Source of the DNA: an uncultured Acidobacteriota bacterium
Lineage (GTDB): Bacteria; Acidobacteriota; Terriglobia; Bryobacterales; Bryobacteraceae
NCBI GenBank assembly: GCA_937952345.1
Contig: CALFYN010000803.1
Coordinates: 1-17,027, forward strand
DNA length: 17,027 nt
Direction: 5' to 3'
Part shown: positions 1-6,842 of the stretch, one piece after another
How the letters are laid out: each line of letters opens with the position of its first letter
Position numbering within the stretch: position 1 is the stretch's first letter
The notes under the pieces: generated by a model
Databases searched by the model: none
Seen by the model: the letters and a program-made list of their open reading frames with translations, nothing else
Told to the model about the DNA's origin: nothing
Position numbers and translations under genes: made by a program

Positions 1-212
1 GTCGTGACGAACGCATTCTCAAACCGCACACCCTCGTTCGCCAGCCGGTCCAGATGTGGGGTCTTCAAAAACGGGTGTCCCGCCACGCCCAGGCAATCCC
101 ACCGCTGGTCGTCCGTCATCACCACCACCACATTCGGCTTTCGGGAAGACTGCTTCCGGCAGGCTACAGAGGCCGCGCCTGCCGCGAGAAAACTGCGCCG
201 GGTTATAGTCAT
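1..212 (-). CDS. Sulfatase family protein, N-terminal fragment (cut by window edge)
   Basis: Reading leftward from the ATG at 212-210, 70 codons stay open to the window edge. The product begins MTITRRSFLAAGAASVACRK, a Tat-type signal (TRRSFL followed by an alanine-rich stretch) with Cys18 at a possible but atypical lipobox. It continues with NVVVVMTDDQRWDCLGVAGH and then LDRLANEGVRFENAFV. The TDDQR..CLG block is the N-terminal metal-binding aspartate pair of type I sulfatases (alkaline phosphatase superfamily), and the LDRLA.EGVRF.NAF block follows it in that family. The formylglycine motif CxPSR would lie beyond the edge and cannot be checked. No clear Shine-Dalgarno sequence precedes the start. 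The protein probably removes sulfate esters in the periplasm; the substrate is unknown. Related phosphonate or phosphodiester hydrolases share this N-terminus. Confidence 0.85.
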   Translation of the reverse strand, partial: MTITRRSFLAAGAASVACRKQSSRKPNVVVVMTDDQRWDCLGVAGHPFLKTPHLDRLANEGVRFENAFVT

Positions 213-252
213 TTTGTAAGAACTCGTACTTTCTTCTAACAGGTAATAAGTG

Positions 253-271
253 ATTCTATCGAGAGATTCTA
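253..271 (-). promoter_or_regulatory. Tandem TAGAAT -10-like boxes upstream of the sulfatase gene
   Basis: On the minus strand, TAGAAT occurs twice, at 271-266 and 258-253, 13 bp apart, within the 89-bp divergent gap between the sulfatase and the membrane-protein gene. Each matches TATAAT at 5 of 6 positions. No convincing -35 partner is visible. They are candidate sigma-70 promoters for the leftward gene, or one may be chance. Confidence 0.3.
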
Positions 272-286
272 CCCCGCGACGAATGG

Positions 287-292
287 CATACT
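287..292 (+). promoter_or_regulatory. CATACT -10-like box just upstream of the membrane-protein start
   Basis: CATACT ends 9 nt before the ATG at 302. Transcription would then begin about 2-3 nt before the start codon, giving a nearly leaderless mRNA, which fits the absence of any Shine-Dalgarno sequence there. No good -35 is visible. Confidence 0.3.
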
Positions 293-301
293 GAACTCGT
301 C

Positions 302-826
302 ATGGACGTTTTTCTCCGCATCGGTGTGGCCCTTGCCGCCGGAGCGTTATTCCGAATGCTGCTTGTGTTCGGCGTTCCTTTCGTCTTAGTCATGATCGGA
401 TTGGCCGCCGCCGGAGCTGCACTCAGCTACCGCCTCATCGCCAGCCGCGTGTTTGTCGTGCTGTGCGTATCGCTGGGAAACTTCATCGCATATATGATGA
501 CCCGCGACGCGGGAGTGGGAGAAATCACGGATAATCCTTCTGTCGTCACATTAGCCCTGAACGCAGTCGCATTCTTTCTGCCGCCAGCCATGCCGGCTCT
601 CGGCTCCATCCTGTTGATGCAATATGAAAAGCGCCAGGCGAGAATCGCCGCCGAAACCAGTGAGCTCACCGAAGAGAGCCTGCTCGCCGAATCCTTCCCC
701 CAGGCTAAGGATGCCGAACTTGACTATGAGCGCATCCTTGCTACAGCCACAGATCCGGAAGAGTCTTCCCCTTCACCAGTTCGCGCGGCTGGTTCAGGTG
801 ATTCCGCACTTCCATCTCGGGGTTGA
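302..826 (+). CDS. Hypothetical multi-pass membrane protein
   Basis: I do not recognise the family. The 174-residue product has about four hydrophobic segments (roughly residues 5-20, 22-45, 49-66 and 80-107), then a charged, Glu-rich tail (about residues 108-174) likely to be cytoplasmic. The tail begins QYEKRQARIAAE and may form a short helix. There is no ribosome binding site, but a -10-like box lies 9 nt upstream of the ATG. The last 28 codons overlap, in antisense, the 3' end of the convergent DUF1501 gene. The final SSPSPVRAAGSGDS stretch is therefore likely constrained by, or captured from, the other gene and is probably not a conserved part of the protein. Hydrophobic periodicity supports a real gene; function is unknown. 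Confidence 0.7.
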   Translation: MDVFLRIGVALAAGALFRMLLVFGVPFVLVMIGLAAAGAALSYRLIASRVFVVLCVSLGNFIAYMMTRDAGVGEITDNPSVVTLALNAVAFFLPPAMPALGSILLMQYEKRQARIAAETSELTEESLLAESFPQAKDAELDYERILATATDPEESSPSPVRAAGSGDSALPSRG

Positions 827-2195
827 TCCCCAGCGCATAGTACACCGTCGCCAGCAGATCGTTCGGATGCACCGGCTTCTCCTTCGGTGACGACCCCGTG
901 GCATCGGATTCCCCGTACAGTTTGCCGCCCGGAATGCCCGCACCCGTAACCAGCGCCGTGTAGCAATACGGCCAGTGATCGCGCCCGTCTGGCGAGTTCG
1001 TGTTCCCCGACGTGCTCACGCCCATCCGCGGCGATCGCCCGAATTCGCCCACCGCCACCACAAGCGTCTCCTTCAACAGCCCGCGCTGGTCCATATCCTC
1101 TACTAGCGCCGACAACCCGGAATCAAGCACCGGGCAATGCAGATTTTTCAAGGGCCCGAAATTCGCCGCGTGCGTATCGAACGCATCCACTTCCGGGTTC
1201 CCGTTCGCTACCGCCGGCCAGTTCACCTGCACAAAGCGAGTCCCCGCCTCAATCAGCCGCCGCCCCATCAACAGGCTCTGCCCGAACGTCGTGAGTCCGT
1301 AACGGTCGCGCACCTTATCCTGCTCCTTGGACAGATCAAACGCATCCCGAGCCTTCCCCGAAAGCACCAGGTCAAATGCTTTCGCATAATACTCATCGAT
1401 GGCCTGATCCTTCAGCGCCTTCTCCAGTTGCGGCATCGACCCGTTGATCCCCTTCAGCAACTCCAGCCGGTCCTTCAGCCGCTCCGGAGTCACCTCCTTC
1501 CGCAGCGCCAGATCATCCAGCTTCACCGATTTGTTCGGATCCTGGTACAACCGGTACGGATCGTAAGCCTTGCCCAGAAAGCCCGCCGCACCGCCCTTGC
1601 CGATGACATTCGATTCCTGCAGCGGCCGTGGCATCTCCACAAACGGCAGCACCGGCTCCTTCGGTGGCATCATCTTCGAAATGTGCGACCCAGCGGTGGG
1701 AAAATCGGCCGGCGACGGAGGCTCCAATTGCCCCGACGGAGACACGCGATCCGGCGGATATCCCGTCAGCATTTGATAAATCGCCGCCGTATGGTTGAAC
1801 AGCCCGCTCGGCGTGTAGCTCATCGAGCGGATCAGCGTGTAGCGCTTCACCTGCTCGGCAAGCTTCGGCATGTGCTCGGAAAGCTGTATCCCCGGAACCT
1901 TGGTCGCCAGCGGCTTGAACTCGCCGCGAATGTTCGACGGTGCATCGGGCTTCGGATCCCAGATATCCAGATGGCTCGGCCCGCCCTGCAGGAATACCAT
2001 CAGCACGGACTTTGCGCTGCCGAATCCCTTCGCGCCGTCCAGCTTCGCCGAAGCGCTATTGGCCGCCTGCGCCTTCTGCCAGCCGAAGAAATGCGGCAGG
2101 CTCAATCCGAAAAGCCCCACCGAGCCCGCGCGCAGCAATTCCCGCCGCGTCGGTCCATCGCACAACGAGCCTTGTTTCCCAGGAATGACGAGCAT
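741..2195 (-). CDS. DUF1501 domain-containing protein, Tat-exported
   Basis: This 484-residue protein carries a Tat signal near the N-terminus (TRRELLRAGSVGLFGLSLP from residue 16). It then shows the DUF1501 hallmarks: FLQGGPSHLDIWDPKP around residue 70, a central HTAAIYQMLTG, VQVNWP, a FDTHAANF metal-type motif, GEFGRSPRMG and GRDHWPYCYTALVTGAGIPGG, ending in the typical ALGINPEMEVRNHLNQP segment. DUF1501 belongs to the alkaline phosphatase/sulfatase fold superfamily and is abundant in Planctomycetes and Acidobacteria, often beside DUF1800 or DUF1549/1553 cytochrome-type proteins, which are absent here. The reaction is unknown. The start has a strong AAGGAG six bases upstream and a TATAAT box further up. 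The 3' end overlaps the convergent membrane-protein gene by 86 bp. Length is normal for the family. Confidence 0.93.
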   Translation of the reverse strand: MLVIPGKQGSLCDGPTRRELLRAGSVGLFGLSLPHFFGWQKAQAANSASAKLDGAKGFGSAKSVLMVFLQGGPSHLDIWDPKPDAPSNIRGEFKPLATKVPGIQLSEHMPKLAEQVKRYTLIRSMSYTPSGLFNHTAAIYQMLTGYPPDRVSPSGQLEPPSPADFPTAGSHISKMMPPKEPVLPFVEMPRPLQESNVIGKGGAAGFLGKAYDPYRLYQDPNKSVKLDDLALRKEVTPERLKDRLELLKGINGSMPQLEKALKDQAIDEYYAKAFDLVLSGKARDAFDLSKEQDKVRDRYGLTTFGQSLLMGRRLIEAGTRFVQVNWPAVANGNPEVDAFDTHAANFGPLKNLHCPVLDSGLSALVEDMDQRGLLKETLVVAVGEFGRSPRMGVSTSGNTNSPDGRDHWPYCYTALVTGAGIPGGKLYGESDATGSSPKEKPVHPNDLLATVYYALGINPEMEVRNHLNQPRELVKGKTLPDLWL

Positions 2196-2227
2196 CCGTA
2201 TCTCCTTCAGCCCAGCGTTCTGCCGCC

Positions 2228-2255
2228 ATTATATACCCGCGGCCATTGCCTACAA
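2228..2255 (-). promoter_or_regulatory. Probable promoter of the DUF1501 gene
   Basis: On the minus strand a perfect TATAAT (2233-2228) lies 16 bp downstream of TTGTAG (2255-2250, 3 of 6 to the -35 consensus). Transcription would start near 2220, giving a leader of about 25 nt that contains the AAGGAG ribosome binding site. Confidence 0.55.
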
Positions 2256-2256
2256 T
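2251..2256 (+). promoter_or_regulatory. TACAAT -10-like box of thiG
   Basis: TACAAT (5 of 6 to consensus) ends 7 nt before the thiG ATG at 2264, predicting a transcript that starts at or next to the start codon. The -35 position expected at about 17 bp spacing falls on the opposite-strand TATAAT at 2228-2233 and has no TTGACA likeness. Confidence 0.45.
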
Positions 2257-2263
2257 AAGAGAT

Positions 2264-3043
2264 ATGCCCGAAGATCGCATTGTCATTGCCGGACGCGAGT
2301 TCCGCTCGCGGCTCTTTGTGGGCACCGGCAAATATCGCAGCAACCAGGAAATGGCCCGCTGCCACGAAGCATCCGGAGCGGAAGTGGTGACCGTCGCCGT
2401 GCGCCGCGTCAACCTCACGGACCGCACCAAGGAATCGCTGCTCGACTACATTGACCGCTCGAAGTTCTTCATCCTCCCCAACACAGCCGCATGCTACACG
2501 GCGGATGAGGCCATCCGCACCGCGCGCCTCGCTCGCGAAGTCGGCCTCTCCAATTGGGTCAAGCTCGAAGTCATCGGCGACGAAAAAACGCTCTTCCCCG
2601 ACAACGAAGGCCTCCTCGAAGCCACCCGCGTGCTCACCAAGGAAGGCTTCGTCTGCCTGCCCTACACCACTGACGACCTCATCAACGCCCGCAAGTTGAT
2701 CGATGCCGGCGCGGCCGCCGTCATGCCGCTGGCCGCCCCCATCGGCTCCGGCCTTGGCATTCAGAACGAGAACAACCTCCGCATCCTGCGCGAGATGATC
2801 ACCGAAGTCCCGCTCATCGTCGATGCCGGCGTCGGCACTGCCAGCGATGTGGCCAAAGCCATGGAACTCGGCTTCGACGGCGTGCTGCTCAACACCGCCA
2901 TCGCCGCCGCCGACGATGCCGTGAAGATGGCCGAAGCCATGAAATACGGAGTCATGGCAGGCCGCCTCGCCCATCTCGCCGGGCGCATGCCGAAGAAGCT
3001 CTACGCCACCGCCAGCAGCCCGCTCAGCGGCGTCGTGCGCTAA
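2264..3043 (+). CDS. thiG: Thiazole synthase ThiG
   Basis: ThiG makes the thiazole phosphate ring of thiamine from 1-deoxy-xylulose 5-phosphate, dehydroglycine and the sulfur of ThiS thiocarboxylate, in the cytoplasm. The TIM-barrel product has the family signatures SRLFVGTGKY, TVAVRRVN, LPNTAACYTADEA, NWVKLEVIGD (Lys100, which forms the imine with the substrate), MPLAAPIGSGLG, PLIVDAGVGTASDVAKAMELGFDGVLLNTAI and a final SSPLSGV. The ATG at 2264 gives 259 residues, matching the usual length of about 256; an in-frame TTG at 2246 would add six residues with no support. Upstream AAGAGA is only a weak ribosome binding site. thiS, thiF, thiH/thiO and thiC are not beside it, so the rest of the pathway must be encoded elsewhere. 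No TPP riboswitch fits in the 68-bp upstream gap. Confidence 0.97.
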   Translation: MPEDRIVIAGREFRSRLFVGTGKYRSNQEMARCHEASGAEVVTVAVRRVNLTDRTKESLLDYIDRSKFFILPNTAACYTADEAIRTARLAREVGLSNWVKLEVIGDEKTLFPDNEGLLEATRVLTKEGFVCLPYTTDDLINARKLIDAGAAAVMPLAAPIGSGLGIQNENNLRILREMITEVPLIVDAGVGTASDVAKAMELGFDGVLLNTAIAAADDAVKMAEAMKYGVMAGRLAHLAGRMPKKLYATASSPLSGVVR

Positions 3044-3046
3044 CCG

Positions 3047-5470
3047 CTACTCTTCCCGAATCTCCGCAATCGTCGCCCCCGTGCCCCCCTCGGCGGGAGT
3101 CGCCGGATAGTGTGTCGCCACGTGCGGATGCTTCGACAGCATCTCGCTCACGGCCCTCTTCAACACGCCCATCCCATGCCCATGCACAATGCGCACCCGG
3201 TTCACTCCCGCCATCACCGCGTGATCCAGGAACTTGTCCACTTCCTCCAGCGCCTCTTCCGCGCGCTTGCCGATCAGGTTCAACTCCCGGTACGACACAT
3301 CCCAACGCGGCCCGGCGTTATGGAAGCTGACATTCTGCGGCAGCTTCGCCGGCGCTGACGAACCCTCCGGAAACACCTCCACCACATCATCCACCGACAC
3401 TTGCAGCTTCATGAATCCGGCTTCCACTTCAATGCGATCCGCACCCAGCTTGCGCTTCACCCGCGCAAGATCCCGCACGTTCTTCAGTCGCACGCGGCAC
3501 CCTTCCTCAATCTGCAGCGCCACCGGAGCCGCAGCGCCAGGCTTTGCCGCGGCCAGCGTACTCTGCAACTCCTGCCGGAACTCGCGCACCGTCTTCGATA
3601 CTTTACGCTGCGCCTGCTCGGCCGATTTGCGCTGCTGCGCCGTCTGCAAAATCCCTTCAATCGTCTGCTTCGAGCTTTCTTCAAACGCCTCCGCCAGCGC
3701 CTCGCACTTGCGCTCCAATTCCCGAATCTTCGCCGATTCCCGCTGTGCCCACTCCCCAGCCAGCGCCTTCTCCCGAGCCTCCAGCGCCACCCGCTGCGCC
3801 TCCAATTGTTCCCGCTCCTGTTGCAGCGCATTCACCTTTTGCTGCAGTTGCTCCAGGAAATCCGCCAGGTCCCGCTCGCGATGCGTCATCGCCGCGCGCG
3901 CCTTCTCGATCAGGTCCGGCGACATCCCCAGCCGGCTCGCAATCGCCAGCCCCGCCGATTCCCCCGGCGAGCCCACCCGCAGCCGGTACGTCGGCTCCAG
4001 CGTGTCATGATCGAACCCCATCGATCCGTTCAACACGCCGTCATGGCTGCCGCCGTACACCTTCAGTGCCAGCAAATGCGTGGATGCCAGAGTGAACGCC
4101 TTCCACGACCGCAGCAAATCCACAATCGCCACACCCAGCGCCCCGCCTTCCTCCGGATCCGTCGCGCGTCCCAATTCATCCAGCAACACCAGCGATTCCG
4201 GAGTCACCTGCTCCAGAATTTCCTTCACCCGCCGGATGTGCGACGAAAAGCTGCTCAGGCTTTCCGCAATCGACTGGTTATCCCCCAGATCCGCCAGCAC
4301 CTGATCGAACACTGGAAACACCGCTTCGCGCGCCGGCACCGGTATCCCCGATTGCGCCATCAGCGCCAGCAGTCCGCACGTCTTCAGCGTGACGGTTTTA
4401 CCCCCCGTATTTGGCCCGCTCAGCAACAGAATCCGGTTGTCCTCGCCGAGCGCGAATGAAATCGGCACAATCGGCTTGCGCTGCCGCCGCAGCACGTCTT
4501 CGAGCAGCGGATGCCGCGCCGCCTCCAACTGCAAGCGCACGCCCGCTTCGTCCGCAAACCGCGGAATCACGCAATCGAAATCCATCGCGAACTGCGCCTT
4601 GGCGAAGAGCAGATCCAGTTCCCCCATCACCTGCACGGAAGCGAGAATCGCCGGCCCATGCGCCCGCAGTTTATCCGTCATCTCCCGCAGAATCCGGAAA
4701 ATTTCCCGCAGTTCCTCTTCCGTCATCCGCACCAGTTGATTGTTCAGTTCGATCGTATCCAGCGGCTCCACGAACAGCGTATGCCCGCTCCCGCTCGATC
4801 CATGAATCACACCGTGCACGCGCCCCTGTTGCCCGGCCACAATCGGCACCACGAACCGGTCATTGCGCAGCGTGACGAAATCTTCCTGCAACACGCCATC
4901 CGTACGATGCGCCCGTAAGAACCGCTCCAGCGAATCCTGAATCTGCCCACGCTGCTTCTCAATCCCGCGCCGGATGCGATTCAGCGCCACGCTCGCCGAA
5001 TCCGCCAGTGAGCCATCGGGCAGCACCTTGTTCGCCAGTTCATGCAGCAGCCCGCGAAAATCACCGATCGCCGCGGCCCGCGCCGATAGCAGCGGAAACC
5101 GAGCCCCGCACCCGTCCAGAATCGCCCGTGTATCCGCCGCCCGGTCCAGCAGGCTCAGTAGTTCGAAGATCTCCTTGCCCTCAAGAACCGCCCCCTCAAT
5201 CCGCAGTTTCCCTACCGATGGAGCAAGATCCGGCAAATCCCCAAATCGCAGCCGCAACGCCGCCCCGCGCCCCGCCGTCTGCGGACCGCTCGCCGTCTTC
5301 AGATACTCAATCGCCTCCGCATTCAGCCGGTGCACCCGCTCCAGTTGTTCGCGATTGGCATGCGGCTCCACTCGGCTCAATTCAACCTTGCCCATCGGGC
5401 TGCCGACGTACCGCCCCACCAGCGCCCGCAGCGCTTCAAATTCCAATAAACCCGCACTGGTATGAATCAT
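3047..5470 (-). CDS. mutS2: Endonuclease MutS2 (MutS-like ATPase with Smr domain)
   Basis: This is a full-length 807-residue MutS2. Visible parts are the core and lever helices (about 1-300); the ABC ATPase with Walker A GPNTGGKT (352-359), the LGDNQSIAESLSSFSSH signature region (395-411), Walker B LVLLDE (427-432) and ATDPEEGGALG; a long Gln/Glu-rich coiled coil (about 530-640); a KOW-like beta segment (about 655-700); and a C-terminal Smr domain (about 725-807) with HGHGMGVLKRAV (763-774). Family members restrain homologous recombination, and in Bacillus MutS2 acts on collided ribosomes. The canonical LDLR motif at the start of the Smr domain reads LNLI here, so nuclease activity may be altered. 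The ATG overlaps the Nudix stop in an ATGA arrangement, implying translational coupling. The gene ends 3 bp from the convergent thiG, leaving no room for a terminator. Confidence 0.97.
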   Translation of the reverse strand: MIHTSAGLLEFEALRALVGRYVGSPMGKVELSRVEPHANREQLERVHRLNAEAIEYLKTASGPQTAGRGAALRLRFGDLPDLAPSVGKLRIEGAVLEGKEIFELLSLLDRAADTRAILDGCGARFPLLSARAAAIGDFRGLLHELANKVLPDGSLADSASVALNRIRRGIEKQRGQIQDSLERFLRAHRTDGVLQEDFVTLRNDRFVVPIVAGQQGRVHGVIHGSSGSGHTLFVEPLDTIELNNQLVRMTEEELREIFRILREMTDKLRAHGPAILASVQVMGELDLLFAKAQFAMDFDCVIPRFADEAGVRLQLEAARHPLLEDVLRRQRKPIVPISFALGEDNRILLLSGPNTGGKTVTLKTCGLLALMAQSGIPVPAREAVFPVFDQVLADLGDNQSIAESLSSFSSHIRRVKEILEQVTPESLVLLDELGRATDPEEGGALGVAIVDLLRSWKAFTLASTHLLALKVYGGSHDGVLNGSMGFDHDTLEPTYRLRVGSPGESAGLAIASRLGMSPDLIEKARAAMTHRERDLADFLEQLQQKVNALQQEREQLEAQRVALEAREKALAGEWAQRESAKIRELERKCEALAEAFEESSKQTIEGILQTAQQRKSAEQAQRKVSKTVREFRQELQSTLAAAKPGAAAPVALQIEEGCRVRLKNVRDLARVKRKLGADRIEVEAGFMKLQVSVDDVVEVFPEGSSAPAKLPQNVSFHNAGPRWDVSYRELNLIGKRAEEALEEVDKFLDHAVMAGVNRVRIVHGHGMGVLKRAVSEMLSKHPHVATHYPATPAEGGTGATIAEIREE

Positions 5471-5913
5471 GCCTTCTTCTTCCGCTTCCGAAACGCCTCG
5501 CGAATCACCGGCAATGTGCCCTCCGTCAGCCGGTAGCTCTCCAATTCATCCTCCGCTACCCAGGCTAGCGCGCTCACATCCGTTGCCGGTTGCGCTTCGC
5601 CGCCGATCACCCGGCACACGTAGTCGATCAGCACGTAGTGGTATTCCGTCCGCCCCTTCGCATCCGGGATGATCCGCTCGAATACCGTGGCAATCTCCAG
5701 CGGCTTCACCTCCAGCCCCGTTTCCTCACGCACCTCCCGCCGGATGCCATCCTCCAGAGTCTCCCCCGTCTCCAGCACTCCGCCAGGCAATGACCACCAG
5801 CCCAGCAGCGGTTGCTTCCCGCGCTGCGCCAGCAGTATGCGATTCCTCCGAAAAATCAGCGCGCCAATCCCCAGAAACGGCCGCTTCGGATAGCGTCGGT
5901 CGTCGCGCGGCAC
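5467..5913 (-). CDS. Nudix hydrolase (MutT/ADP-ribose pyrophosphatase-like)
   Basis: The 148-residue product has a complete Nudix box at about residues 45-67 (GVLETGETLEDGIRREVREE followed by TGL), fitting GX5EX7REUXEEXGU with all metal-binding glutamates present. The preceding WWSLPGG and following HYVLIDYVC segments fit the small Nudix fold. Such enzymes hydrolyse nucleoside diphosphates linked to another group (X); substrate cannot be read from the sequence. The N-terminus (GIGALIFRRNRILLAQRG) resembles NADH/ADP-ribose or MutT-like members. The start is GTG at 5913, sharing its G with the stop of the upstream SMP-30 gene (TAGTG); a GGAG lies 13 nt upstream. The stop overlaps the mutS2 ATG. 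It is the middle gene of a three-gene coupled unit. The Lys/Arg-rich C-terminus (RKRKKKA) is distinctive. Confidence 0.93.
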   Translation of the reverse strand: MPRDDRRYPKRPFLGIGALIFRRNRILLAQRGKQPLLGWWSLPGGVLETGETLEDGIRREVREETGLEVKPLEIATVFERIIPDAKGRTEYHYVLIDYVCRVIGGEAQPATDVSALAWVAEDELESYRLTEGTLPVIREAFRKRKKKA

Positions 5914-6785
5914 TAGAAGTTGACCGCTCCTTTGACATCCAGCCGCATCCGGTACACCGACATCCGCGCGGTGAGGAACAGCGTCTGATAATCGGCGTCG
6001 CCGAATGCCACATTGCTCGGTTTCTCAGGCATTTCGATCTTCTTCAGCAGTTTCCCCTGCGGTGTATAGATCACCAGATCTGTCGCTGCGATATAGAAAT
6101 TCCCCTTCTCATCCAGCTTCAGTCCATCCGGCGGTCCGGGAATATCCTTCACCACCACGCGCTCATTCGTTGCTCGCCCCTGCCCGTCGACATCATATGC
6201 ATACACCACACGCTCATCCGAGTTCGCCACATACAAAATGCGCCCGTTCCCCGACAGCGCAATCCCGTTCGGGCGACCCTTCTGCTTGGCCGCAACGCTC
6301 ACCTCCCCCTTCGGAGAAATGTGAAACACGCCGTAAAAATCCAGCTCCCGCGTATCCGCCTGTGCCCCAAACGCCGGATCCGTAAACCAGATATGCCCGT
6401 CCTTCCGCACCACGATGTCGTTCGGCGCATTGAACCGCTTGCCCTCGAATTTCTCCGCCAGCACCTCCAGTTCCCCGTCCTTCTTCTGCCGCACCACCCG
6501 CCGCGTGCGTGTCTCACAGGTCAGCAGCCGCCCTTGCGAATCGAAGGCATTCCCGTTCGCCCCGTTCGTATTCTCCCGATACCCCGCGTTCCCCGTCCCC
6601 GGAATGAACTTCAGCATGCGGTTGTTGGGAACGTCACTGAACACCAGAAACCCTTCCTTCGACCACACCGGACCTTCCGTGAACCGGTTCCCCGCCGATA
6701 CTTTCTCAATCTGGATCTTGGAAAAATCCTGGGCGCTCAACACAGCGGCCAGCAACAGCGCAAAGGCAGTCATTCTAACCATCAT
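5913..6785 (-). CDS. SMP-30/gluconolactonase-like exported protein
   Basis: The 290-residue product has a signal peptide (MMVRMTAFALLLAAVLSAQ, cleavage likely near residue 19) and a six-bladed beta-propeller of the SMP-30/gluconolactonase/LRE family. Metal-site residues are visible: Glu37 in FTEGPVWS, Asn122 in NAPNDIVV, Asn173 in RPNGIALS and Asp220 in PPDGLKLD. The family hydrolyses sugar lactones with a divalent metal; a periplasmic lactonase role is likely but the substrate is unknown. The ATG at 6785 was chosen because GAGG lies 10 nt upstream and the signal peptide begins there. An open frame reaches 6902, but that extension would cross the divergent kinase gene and hide the signal peptide. 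It is first in the unit with the Nudix hydrolase and mutS2, although an exported lactonase has no obvious link to either. Confidence 0.92.
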   Translation of the reverse strand: MMVRMTAFALLLAAVLSAQDFSKIQIEKVSAGNRFTEGPVWSKEGFLVFSDVPNNRMLKFIPGTGNAGYRENTNGANGNAFDSQGRLLTCETRTRRVVRQKKDGELEVLAEKFEGKRFNAPNDIVVRKDGHIWFTDPAFGAQADTRELDFYGVFHISPKGEVSVAAKQKGRPNGIALSGNGRILYVANSDERVVYAYDVDGQGRATNERVVVKDIPGPPDGLKLDEKGNFYIAATDLVIYTPQGKLLKKIEMPEKPSNVAFGDADYQTLFLTARMSVYRMRLDVKGAVNF

Positions 6786-6821
6786 AACGTCCGTACCTCG
6801 CTCCATTCGCGCCACCGACGA

Positions 6822-6827
6822 TACAAT
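6822..6827 (+). promoter_or_regulatory. TACAAT -10-like box of the histidine kinase gene
   Basis: TACAAT ends 15 nt before the ATG at 6843, predicting a leader of about 8-9 nt with no Shine-Dalgarno sequence. It lies in the 57-bp divergent gap shared with the SMP-30 gene. Overlapping it on the minus strand is TTTAAT (6831-6826), a possible -10 for the leftward unit. Confidence 0.4.
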
Positions 6828-6842
6828 TAAAGCTACCGGCGA

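Noticed and set aside
252..271. GATTCTA direct repeat at 13-bp spacing in the first divergent gap
   Set aside because: Two short copies only; better explained as -10-like boxes or chance than as an operator or repeat element.
1137..2258. 373-codon plus-strand open frame opposite the DUF1501 gene
   Set aside because: Arg/His/Pro/Leu-rich shadow of a well-supported gene on the other strand, with no ribosome binding site or motif.
3401..4459. 352-codon plus-strand open frame opposite mutS2
   Set aside because: Shadow frame with Arg/Leu/Gln/His bias; mutS2 is certain on the minus strand.
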